From contig CAZYKR010000170.1 of the NCBI GenBank assembly GCA_964648005.1, positions 1 through 9,507 on the forward strand: a stretch of 9,507 nucleotides of DNA, read 5' to 3'. Made by a program: the position numbers and the translations under genes. The stretch is from JAGQTE01 sp964648005 (lineage in GTDB: Bacteria > Actinomycetota > Acidimicrobiia > Acidimicrobiales > Acidimicrobilacustridaceae). Below the pieces are notes generated by a model, which saw nothing but the letters and a program-made list of their open reading frames with translations, was not told the DNA's origin and made no database searches. Shown piece after piece: positions 4,639 to 9,507 of this stretch. Position 1 is the first letter of the stretch, and each line of letters starts with the position of its first letter.

Positions 4639-7230
4639 TCAGCTCTCGCCGTCGGAGCCCTCATCGCCGCCCGTGCGTCCTCGGTTGAGGCCCGAACGGT
4701 ACCGCGAAAGCATCTTGCGCACTTCCTCCGGCGATCGCTGGCTCGCACCGGTGGTGCGCGCCGGCATCTGCGGGGCGCCGCCGCCGACCGCGGCCTCGGA
4801 GCGCTTCTTCGGCGTCCGCTTGACCAGGCCGGCCGCCGTCATGTCGGCCGTCTTGGCCTCGGCACGCGACGCTATGGCGATCTGCTCGGCGACCGTGATG
4901 CCCGGCGGGAGGTCGGGCGCCGCCTCGGGCTCGGGAGCCGTGACCGGCTCCGGCTCGGGCTCGATGACCTCGGGCTCGGCGAGGGTGGCGTCCTCGATGG
5001 GAGCCGCCGCAGCCGTCTCCTCCTCGACGAGCTCCTGCAGGCCGCGGTCGAACTCCTCGTCCGTTGGCACCTCGAGCGCGGACTCGTCGAGCAGGTCGTC
5101 GAGCAGGTCACCGCCGGACTCGTCGATGACGACCTCGTCCTCGACCTCGTCGACGATGATGATCTCCTCGACCTCGGCCTCCACGACGGGGGCCTCGTCC
5201 ACCGGAGCCGTGGCGTCGGGTGCCGGCGCCTCGTCGTCGCCTTCGAAGGTGACGACGTCCGACGGCAGAGTGACCAGGCCGGTGACCCCGCCGGCCGGCG
5301 ACGCGGTCAGCTTCACGTCGATGTCGAAGCGCTGCGCCAGCCGGCCGACCACGATGAAGCCCAGCGAGCGGGACAGGGCCAAGCCCACGAGCGGCGGGTT
5401 GGCCAGCTGATGGTTGGCCTCACCCAGCTGATCGGCGCTCATGCCGATGCCCTGGTCGGATACCGAGATGATGTAGGTGCCGTTCTCGCCGCGGTGGCCG
5501 ACGACCTCGACCATCGTGTCGGGCGGCGAGAAGTGCGTGGCGTTCTCCATCAGCTCCGACAGGAGGTGTGCCAGGTCCACGGCCACGTTGCCGCCGACGG
5601 TGGCGTCGTCGAGGGCCAGCAGCTGGATGCGGGCGAAGTCCTCGACCTCGCCGATGGCGACGCGCACGACGTCGGCAAGCGCCACCGGTCGACCGCGGCG
5701 TCGGGGCGGCTCGGCGCCGGCGAGCACCAGCAGCGACTCGGCGTTGCGGCGCATGCGGGTGGCGAGGTGGTCCAGCTTGAACAGGTTGTCGAGCTGGTCC
5801 GGGTCCTCCTCGTTCGCCTCGAGCTGGTCGATGAACTCGATCTGGCGGTCGAGCAGCGTCTGGTTGCGGCGGGCGAGGTTGATGAAGATGTCGCCGATGC
5901 CCTTGCGCAGCAGGACCGACTGCTCTTCGGCCACTTCGATGGTCACCTGCTGGATCGAGTTGAAGGCGTCCGCCAGCTGACCGATCTCGTCCTTGGAGTC
6001 GATGTCGATCGGTGTCAGCGTCTCGCGCAGCGACACGCCATCGGCGGACTCGGGGTTCCGCAGACGTTCGACGAGCGCCGGCAGCTTCTCGGTCGACAGC
6101 GTGTAGGCGGCGCTCGTCAGCTTGCGCAGCGGCCCGGTCGTCGCTCGTGCCACCAGGATGGCGCCGGCAATGGCGACACCGACGGCGCCGAGGGCGATCG
6201 CCACGAAGATGGTCGCCTCACGGTTCGCCTCGTCCTGCAGCTGCGCCGCCTTCGCCTGGGTGTCGGAGAGCAGCTGGTCCTCGACCGTGCGGTAGGAGCC
6301 GATGATCTCGATGGACCGGTCGAGCACCACATCCGCAGCGAGGTCGTCGCCGGTCTCCAGCGTGGCGCTGTCGCTCCCAGCGGCCTCGGACAGCGCCTTG
6401 ATGCTCTCGTCGAATCGGGTGCCGGCGGTGGTGTCACGCACCTTCTGCTTCTGCTCCGGCGTGGCCTGGCTCTCGTACACGGTCGCCGCGAGATCCGCAC
6501 GGTCCTGCGCCGCCAGCAGACCCGCCGCCGAGGGGCAGTTGTCGCCCGGGTTGTCGCATGCGGTGCCGTCGCTGCCACCGACGTCGCCGCGACCGGCCTT
6601 GGGCCACGCGCTCTGCGCCGGGAAGAACCCGGCCTGGGTGAGCGCTGTGGCGAACATCGCCTGCTCGGACACGGCCAGGGTGACCCGCTCGGCGTTCACG
6701 AACGACTGGAACAGCCTTGCGAGCTCCGGCTCCTCGATGGACTCGGCGAGCGTGCCGTTCAGATCGACGACCGACTTGGCGGTGGAGACGTAGGTCTCGA
6801 TGGTGTTGGTGGGGTCGGTCTGCGACTCGTCGACCGAGCGCCGGTTGGTCGGGAGGCCCTTGAGCCGCTGCTCGGCCGACTGGAGCTGATCGGCGACGAG
6901 CGGTCCCTCCTCGGCGGGGCGGACCGCGTCGCGCTGGGCGTTGAACTCGGCGAGCGCAGCGTCGGTCTTCTTGCGCTGCTCCTCGAGCTCGGCGCTGGCG
7001 ACCTCGTTGCTCGACGCCATGTAGGCGACCGAGTAGACGCCCTCGTACTCGATCTGGGTGGCCAGGTCCTGCGCTGCCGCAGCGAACTGCGTCAGCTCGC
7101 CGACCCGGCCCGCCTGGCTGGCGACCGCTCGGCGGTCCTGCACGCCGATGTACGTCAGAGCGAGCAGCGCGATGATCGGCACGACCACGATGGCGAAGAG
7201 CTTCGTGCCGACCTTCCAGTTCTTGACCAT
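4639..7230 (-). CDS. cvnA: Conservon sensor histidine kinase with nitrate/nitrite-sensor-type extracytoplasmic domain (CvnA)
   Basis: This 863-residue membrane sensor kinase comprises TM1 (about 11-30), a helical extracytoplasmic domain of the NIT type (about 31-338), TM2 (about 340-361), a HAMP-like linker (about 361-430), a helical block with the family segment LDHLATRMRRNAESLLVLAG (486-505, His488 the likely phospho-acceptor position) and an ATPase domain. In the ATPase domain the N box is HLLSELMENATHFSPP (555-570, Glu559 and Asn563) and the G1 box is SDQGIGM (591-597). The glycine-rich G2 box is degenerate (GLALSRSLGFIVVGRLA), which is usual for CvnA proteins. Residues 661-800 are an acidic, Pro-rich, probably disordered tail. 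It ends in the basic motifs GLVKRTPKKR (801-810) and RSPEEVRKMLSRYRSGLNRG (832-851), which recur at the C terminus of conservon kinases. The only two cysteines, Cys225 and Cys232, lie in the extracytoplasmic domain. I start at the ATG at 7230 because TM1 follows at once; the open frame extends to 7458 without family-like sequence. GAGGG lies 4 nt upstream and AGGAG 15 nt upstream. No response regulator is encoded nearby. Confidence 0.94.
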   Translation of the reverse strand: MVKNWKVGTKLFAIVVVPIIALLALTYIGVQDRRAVASQAGRVGELTQFAAAAQDLATQIEYEGVYSVAYMASSNEVASAELEEQRKKTDAALAEFNAQRDAVRPAEEGPLVADQLQSAEQRLKGLPTNRRSVDESQTDPTNTIETYVSTAKSVVDLNGTLAESIEEPELARLFQSFVNAERVTLAVSEQAMFATALTQAGFFPAQSAWPKAGRGDVGGSDGTACDNPGDNCPSAAGLLAAQDRADLAATVYESQATPEQKQKVRDTTAGTRFDESIKALSEAAGSDSATLETGDDLAADVVLDRSIEIIGSYRTVEDQLLSDTQAKAAQLQDEANREATIFVAIALGAVGVAIAGAILVARATTGPLRKLTSAAYTLSTEKLPALVERLRNPESADGVSLRETLTPIDIDSKDEIGQLADAFNSIQQVTIEVAEEQSVLLRKGIGDIFINLARRNQTLLDRQIEFIDQLEANEEDPDQLDNLFKLDHLATRMRRNAESLLVLAGAEPPRRRGRPVALADVVRVAIGEVEDFARIQLLALDDATVGGNVAVDLAHLLSELMENATHFSPPDTMVEVVGHRGENGTYIISVSDQGIGMSADQLGEANHQLANPPLVGLALSRSLGFIVVGRLAQRFDIDVKLTASPAGGVTGLVTLPSDVVTFEGDDEAPAPDATAPVDEAPVVEAEVEEIIIVDEVEDEVVIDESGGDLLDDLLDESALEVPTDEEFDRGLQELVEEETAAAAPIEDATLAEPEVIEPEPEPVTAPEPEAAPDLPPGITVAEQIAIASRAEAKTADMTAAGLVKRTPKKRSEAAVGGGAPQMPARTTGASQRSPEEVRKMLSRYRSGLNRGRTGGDEGSDGES
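5086..5109 (-). repeat. Exact 2 x 12-bp tandem repeat inside the kinase gene
   Basis: GTCGAGCAGGTC occurs twice with no gap (5086-5097 and 5098-5109). On the coding strand each copy is GACCTGCTCGAC, giving DLLD-DLLD at kinase residues 708-715 with identical codons. The repeat keeps the frame and lies in the acidic disordered tail, where length change should be tolerated. Replication slippage is the simplest origin. Confidence 0.9.
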
Positions 7231-7425
7231 GTCGCCCTCGGTTATCTCCTGTGGCGGTTGCTTCCCGCACCTCGACACCGCCCGAGGCGGTCTCGACCGC
7301 TGAACCCGTCGGCCGGACCGTGCGGATGTTGAGCGGCTTGTTTCCCCCGGGGTGTACGAGTCGCACGCCGTGGCGCCGACCCGTACGAGCTGCATTGTTG
7401 CAATCCGGGCGTCCGCGCGGGTGGA

Positions 7426-7446
7426 CGACCGGCGCCCTACCGGTCG
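7426..7446. repeat. Inverted repeat CGACCGG-N7-CCGGTCG, possible operator
   Basis: Perfect 7-bp arms (7426-7432 and 7440-7446) flank a 7-nt spacer, giving a 21-bp dyad about 92 bp upstream of the candidate -10 of the RDD gene. An overlapping alternative pairing, GCCCT (7434-7438) with AGGGC (7451-7455), would exclude the first. It could be a repressor or activator site for either divergent gene. No regulator is assigned. Confidence 0.35.
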
Positions 7447-7537
7447 GTGCAGGGCCAAAATGAGCCGATCGACCTACGGCAGCAGGCCCGGACAGCTCGG
7501 GCTCGAGACCCGGGCGGCTCGGGTCCGCGGCTACGAC

Positions 7538-7543
7538 TACCCT
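7538..7543 (+). promoter_or_regulatory. Candidate -10 of the RDD gene (TACCCT)
   Basis: TACCCT fits TANNNT and ends 41 nt before the GTG start. The next tagged gene has TAGGGT ending 42 nt before its GTG, in the same local context (CTANNNTC followed by a CG-rich run). No TTGACA-like -35 is visible 16-19 bp upstream. The matching position in two related genes is the main support. Confidence 0.4.
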
Positions 7544-7571
7544 CGACGCGTTCCCCCGCAGCACGACCCCC

Positions 7572-7577
7572 GAGGAG
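7572..7577 (+). promoter_or_regulatory. Shine-Dalgarno GAGGAG that fixes the RDD gene start
   Basis: GAGGAG lies 7 nt before the GTG at 7585. It decides the start in favour of this GTG over an in-frame GTG at 7447, which has no such site and would add 46 Arg/Pro-rich residues. The downstream paralogue has AAGGAG at exactly the same spacing. Confidence 0.85.
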
Positions 7578-7584
7578 CACGAAC

Positions 7585-8199
7585 GTGAGCGACGCACCGC
7601 AAAGCGAAGGCTGGTGGCAGGCCTCCGATGGCAAGTGGTACCCGCCGGAGCAGGCGCCTGGCGCCCCGCAGGCGCAGGCAGCCATGCCAGCCCAGGGCTA
7701 CGGCCAACCCGCACCAGGCCCTGCCGAGACCCCCGGCATGAGCCAGTGGGGTCCCCTGGCCGACTGGGGCACCCGTGCCATCGCCTATGTGATCGACATC
7801 GCCTTCGTGATCGTGCTCGGCATCGTGGGCTTCACCATCTCGATCGCCTTCGCCGTGGTCTCCGACGTCCTGGGTGCGCTGGTCGGACTGCTCTTCTACG
7901 TCGCGTATGCAGGAGCGTTCCTGTACTTCGGCTTCCTGGTCGGGGCCAAGGGCCGCAGCCCGGGCATGGCGATCATGGGGCTGCGCTGCGTCGGCGAGGA
8001 GACCGGCCAACTCATCGGTGGCGGCACAGGCGTCATCCGCACCATCGCCCACATCCTCGACTCGATCGTGTGCTACGTCGGCTGGTTCTTCCCCCTCTGG
8101 GACGCCAAGCGCCAGACGCTGGCCGACAAGGTGATGAAGACCGTCGTCCTCACCGACCAGCCCAAGGAGACCTTCTCCGTGGACCTGTTCAAGCCCTGA
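7585..8199 (+). CDS. RDD-family membrane protein with N-terminal GWW...KWYPPE tag
   Basis: This is a 204-residue membrane protein. Residues 1-26 form a tag with GWWQASDGKWYPPEQAPG at 9-26, followed by an Ala/Pro/Gln/Gly-rich linker (27-54). The remainder is an RDD domain: LADWGTRAIAYVID (58-71, with Arg64 and Asp71 of the RDD signature), hydrophobic segments at about 66-90 and 93-120, the loop KGRSPGMAIMGLRCVG (122-137), a third segment (about 152-172) and the closing motif LWDAKRQTLADKVMKTVVL (171-189). RDD proteins are small membrane proteins of mostly unknown role; a few have been linked to ion or Na+/H+ transport. No substrate can be read here. The tag is almost identical to that of the next gene, although the membrane parts are unrelated. 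The GTG start is set by GAGGAG at 7 nt. The gene is divergent from the conservon and separated from the next gene by a strong hairpin, so it is probably a single transcription unit. Confidence 0.92.
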   Translation: MSDAPQSEGWWQASDGKWYPPEQAPGAPQAQAAMPAQGYGQPAPGPAETPGMSQWGPLADWGTRAIAYVIDIAFVIVLGIVGFTISIAFAVVSDVLGALVGLLFYVAYAGAFLYFGFLVGAKGRSPGMAIMGLRCVGEETGQLIGGGTGVIRTIAHILDSIVCYVGWFFPLWDAKRQTLADKVMKTVVLTDQPKETFSVDLFKP

Positions 8200-8213
8200 G
8201 CCGCAGACGCCCG

Positions 8214-8266
8214 AGCGCGCCGCGACCGGCGCATCGCATCCGCGGTGCCCCCGGTCGCGGCGCGCT
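8214..8266 (+). terminator. Strong 16-bp hairpin terminator after the RDD gene
   Basis: A perfect 16-bp inverted repeat, AGCGCGCCGCGACCGG (8214-8229) and CCGGTCGCGGCGCGCT (8251-8266), encloses a 21-nt loop. It begins 14 bp after the stop codon. No T-run follows, but the stem is very stable. Its last base is also the first base of the candidate -10 of the following gene, so terminator and promoter abut or overlap. Confidence 0.75.
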
Positions 8267-8271
8267 AGGGT
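8266..8271 (+). promoter_or_regulatory. Candidate -10 of the second tagged gene (TAGGGT)
   Basis: TAGGGT fits TANNNT and ends 42 nt before the GTG, nearly the same distance as TACCCT before the RDD gene. A start site around 8278-8280 would leave a leader of about 35 nt. No recognisable -35 is present; the position where it should lie is inside the hairpin loop. Confidence 0.42.
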
Positions 8272-8300
8272 CCGCGCGTCCCATCTGACGTTCGTGAACC

Positions 8301-8306
8301 AAGGAG
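8301..8306 (+). promoter_or_regulatory. Shine-Dalgarno AAGGAG of the second tagged gene
   Basis: AAGGAG lies 7 nt before the GTG at 8314. The following CAC continues a match to the RDD gene leader (both read GGAGCAC), which supports GTG as the true start in both genes. Confidence 0.85.
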
Positions 8307-8313
8307 CACCGGC

Positions 8314-9060
8314 GTGAGCGACACCCCACAAGGCGAGGGCTGGTGGCAAGCATCTGACGGGAAGTGGTACCCGCCCGAGCAGGCCCCCGGCTACCGGGCA
8401 CCCCAGCAAGGGTACGCCCAACCGGCCATGGCCGGCGGCGGCGCACCCGGCACCATCGACATCGGCGAGGCCCTGAGCTACGGCTGGAACAAGTTCGTCC
8501 AGTACATCGGCCAGGTGATCGTCATCCTGCTGATCATCGTCGGCGTCCAGATCGTGATGAACGTGATCCAGAACGTCGTCAGCGGTCGGATCGGCGGCCT
8601 GGTCGGCATCCTGATCGGCCTGGCCTTCTCGGTGATCGGCCTGATCATCAGCTTCATCCTGCAGATGGGCCTGGTGCGCATGTCGCTGATGATCACCGCC
8701 GGGCAGGAACCCGAGCCGGGTTCGGTGTTCAAGTTTGACAACATCGGCCCGTACGCCATCGCGTCGATCCTCGTCGGCCTGTTCATCTTCATCGGCTTCT
8801 TCGCACTGTGCATCGGTGCATTCGTGGTGGCCTTCTTCACCTTCCTGTACGGCTTCTACATCCTCGATCAGAACCAGGACCCGATGCAGTCGATCACGTC
8901 GAGCTTCAACGTGATCAAGGACAACCTGGGCAGCGTGTTCCTGTTCGCCCTGGTCGTCGTCGCCCTCAACATCTGCACCTGCGGCCTCGCCGTCGGCGTC
9001 ACGCAGATCTCCACGGGCTACGTGTACCGCAAGCTCAACGGCCAGCCGGTCGCTCCCTGA
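8314..9060 (+). CDS. Multi-pass membrane protein with N-terminal GWW...KWYPPE tag (DUF975/YciC-like core)
   Basis: This 248-residue membrane protein has the tag at residues 1-26 (GWWQASDGKWYPPEQAPG at 9-26), a Gln/Ala/Gly/Pro-rich linker (27-46) and a polytopic core. The core opens with an amphipathic segment, IDIGEALSYGWNKFVQYIGQ (48-67). It has hydrophobic segments at about 66-86, 93-120, 147-184 (long enough for two helices) and 205-232, and ends with ISTGYVYRKLNGQPVAP (232-248). The pattern 'ALSYGWNKF', several helices and a late 'YVYRKLNG' resembles DUF975/YciC-like or GPDP-membrane-type integral proteins of Gram-positive bacteria, whose function is unknown. This family link is from pattern only. 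The core shows no resemblance to the RDD domain of the preceding gene, so only the N-terminal module is shared. The gene has its own GGAG site, a candidate -10 and a downstream terminator, and is probably transcribed alone. Confidence 0.9.
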   Translation: MSDTPQGEGWWQASDGKWYPPEQAPGYRAPQQGYAQPAMAGGGAPGTIDIGEALSYGWNKFVQYIGQVIVILLIIVGVQIVMNVIQNVVSGRIGGLVGILIGLAFSVIGLIISFILQMGLVRMSLMITAGQEPEPGSVFKFDNIGPYAIASILVGLFIFIGFFALCIGAFVVAFFTFLYGFYILDQNQDPMQSITSSFNVIKDNLGSVFLFALVVVALNICTCGLAVGVTQISTGYVYRKLNGQPVAP

Positions 9061-9068
9061 GCGACCGT

Positions 9069-9082
9069 CCGGCAGCTGCCGG
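9069..9082. repeat. Perfect 14-bp palindrome after the second tagged gene
   Basis: CCGGCAGCTGCCGG is a complete palindrome starting 8 bp after the stop codon and 16 bp before the main terminator hairpin. It may be part of the transcript end or a protein-binding site. A palindrome with no loop is a poor hairpin by itself. Confidence 0.5.
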
Positions 9083-9098
9083 GATCGAGACAGACACC

Positions 9099-9126
9099 GA
9101 GGGCCCCCGCCGAGGCGGGGGCCCTC
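9099..9126. terminator. Bidirectional terminator between convergent genes
   Basis: A perfect 12-bp stem, GAGGGCCCCCGC (9099-9110) with GCGGGGGCCCTC (9115-9126), encloses the 4-nt loop CGAG. It lies 38 bp after the second tagged gene and 63 bp beyond the gltD stop on the other strand. Because it is symmetric it can serve both convergent genes. On the minus strand it is followed by the more T-containing GGTGTCTGTCTC. Confidence 0.85.
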
Positions 9127-9189
9127 TCGCGTCCGGTCGGCGCCGTTGCCGCCGTGGCGCCCTCGGCTGCGCAGTGCAACCGTATCGAC

Positions 9190-9507
9190 TCAGCGCAGCT
9201 GCATCGATGTGGGTTCGATGATGGCCGGCAGGTCGGTGTCGCCCATCAGCCAGCGATCGACGGCTGCGGCGCAGCTGCGACCCTCGGCGATGGCCCACAC
9301 GATGAGGCTCTGCCCGCGGCCCATGTCCCCGCAGACGAACACCCCGTCGACGTTGGTCCGCCAGCCGTCGTCGCGCGCCACGTTCCCGCGCTCGTCGACG
9401 TCGACACCCAGTTGATCGAGCAGGCCTTCACGCTGGGCCCCGGTGAAGCCCATCGCCAGCAGGACGAGCTCGCACGGCAGCTCGAACTCGCTGCCGTCCA
9501 CCGGCTC
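9190..9507 (-). CDS. gltD: Glutamate synthase small subunit, C-terminal part (cut by window edge)
   Basis: The last 105 residues of the NADPH-dependent glutamate synthase beta subunit are present. This FAD/NADPH flavoprotein passes electrons to the large subunit for making glutamate from glutamine and 2-oxoglutarate. The visible part holds ELVLLAMGFTGAQREGLLDQ, LGVDVDERGNVARD, the flavin-binding block GVFVCGDMGRGQSLIVWAIA followed by EGR, and the tail AVDRWLMGDTDLP. These are typical of the C-terminal NAD(P)/FAD domain of GltD, which is usually about 480 residues in full. The frame is open to the window end (…EPVDGSEFELP), so the missing N terminus reflects the window boundary, not a broken gene. 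The large subunit gene gltB normally lies just upstream, outside this window. TGA stop at 9190-9192. Confidence 0.93.
   Translation of the reverse strand, partial: EPVDGSEFELPCELVLLAMGFTGAQREGLLDQLGVDVDERGNVARDDGWRTNVDGVFVCGDMGRGQSLIVWAIAEGRSCAAAVDRWLMGDTDLPAIIEPTSMQLR

Larger units (their letters stand above)
7231..7584. other. Divergent intergenic region between the conservon and the RDD gene
   Basis: These 354 bp separate the divergent start codons of the kinase gene (-) and the RDD gene (+) and must hold control signals for both. The region contains a small AT-richer patch with the short inverted repeat ATTG-TTG-CAAT (7394-7404), two copies of GTACGAG (7354-7360 and 7383-7389, 29 bp apart), an inverted repeat at 7426-7446 and a candidate plus-strand -10 at 7538-7543. 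Reading by eye, I find no TANNNT hexamer on the minus strand anywhere in the region. The kinase promoter is therefore either non-canonical or read by an alternative sigma factor. Open frames cross the region, but none resembles a gene. Confidence 0.7.

Noticed and set aside
5410..7332. A 640-codon open frame on the plus strand opposite the sensor kinase gene
   Set aside because: The minus frame shows full kinase domain structure. The plus frame has low-complexity Val/Gly/Arg/Leu-rich sequence with no motifs, as expected for the antisense of a high-GC gene.
7231..7458. N-terminal extension of the kinase to 7458
   Set aside because: The extra 76 residues are unlike any conservon kinase. The ATG at 7230 is followed at once by the basic segment and first membrane helix typical of the family.
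7585..7662. Assigning the N-terminal tag to DUF2510
   Set aside because: DUF2510 has a GWYPDP motif first and a WWDG motif after it, while here GWW comes first and KWYPPE second, and the tag is shorter. A resemblance is possible but not enough for the name.
9128..9189. Further inverted repeats (GGCGCC copies; GCTGCG with CGCAGC across the gltD stop) as a second terminator
   Set aside because: Stems are only about 6 bp with long loops. The 12-bp hairpin at 9099-9126 already explains termination for both genes.
9190..9507. gltD as a truncated pseudogene
   Set aside because: The frame is open to the window edge and all visible motifs are intact, so the missing part is simply outside the window.
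1..9507. CRISPR arrays, insertion sequences, tRNA genes or phage genes
   Set aside because: I found no regularly spaced repeats, no transposase or integrase motifs, no terminal inverted repeats around the genes and no cloverleaf-like segments by eye.

Overview
The window is GC-rich DNA with strong G/C bias at third codon positions. It contains an actinobacterial 'conservon' operon, and two genes here carry the N-terminal tag GWWQASDGKWYPPE, which I associate with Acidimicrobiia. The likely source is therefore an actinomycete of that class (Ilumatobacter- or Microthrix-like). This placement is from memory of protein families, not from a search. I see no mobile elements, CRISPR arrays, tRNA or rRNA genes. 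The region reads as ordinary chromosome.

Layout. (1) 1-165: the probable last codons of an upstream plus-strand gene, then a short leader. (2) 166-2181 (+): a membrane O-acyltransferase fused to an extracytoplasmic SGNH domain. (3) 2157-3110 (-): a family 2 glycosyltransferase of the rhamnosyltransferase type. These two genes converge and overlap by 25 bp at their 3' ends. Both point to synthesis and acyl decoration of a cell-surface glycan. (4) 3206-7230 (-): a complete four-gene conservon in the order cvnA-cvnB-cvnC-cvnD: nitrate/nitrite-sensor-type histidine kinase, roadblock/LC7 protein, DUF742 protein and MglA-like small GTPase. The genes are tightly packed (53-bp gap, 4-bp overlap, 20-bp overlap). 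A perfect 11-bp hairpin follows the last gene. (5) 7231-7584: a 354-bp divergent intergenic region. (6) 7585-8199 and 8314-9060 (+): two multi-pass membrane proteins. They share a nearly identical 26-residue N-terminal tag joined to unrelated membrane domains (an RDD domain and a DUF975/YciC-like one). Each has its own GGAG ribosome site, GTG start and candidate -10 hexamer, and each is followed by a strong hairpin. (7) 9190-9507 (-): the C-terminal end of the glutamate synthase small subunit (gltD), cut by the window edge.

How the parts work together. In the conservon, a membrane sensor kinase is expected to signal to a membrane-associated roadblock/DUF742/GTPase complex rather than to a classical response regulator; none is encoded here. 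The two tagged membrane proteins look like modular family members in which a conserved tryptophan-rich N-terminal cytoplasmic segment is attached to different membrane cores. The best candidate for something under-described is this tag. Its protein sequence is held almost constant while its codons have drifted.

Smaller oddities are a CX6C pair that forms the only two cysteines of the kinase, a non-canonical G4 motif (NLFH) in the GTPase, and an exact 12-bp tandem duplication in the acidic tail of the kinase.
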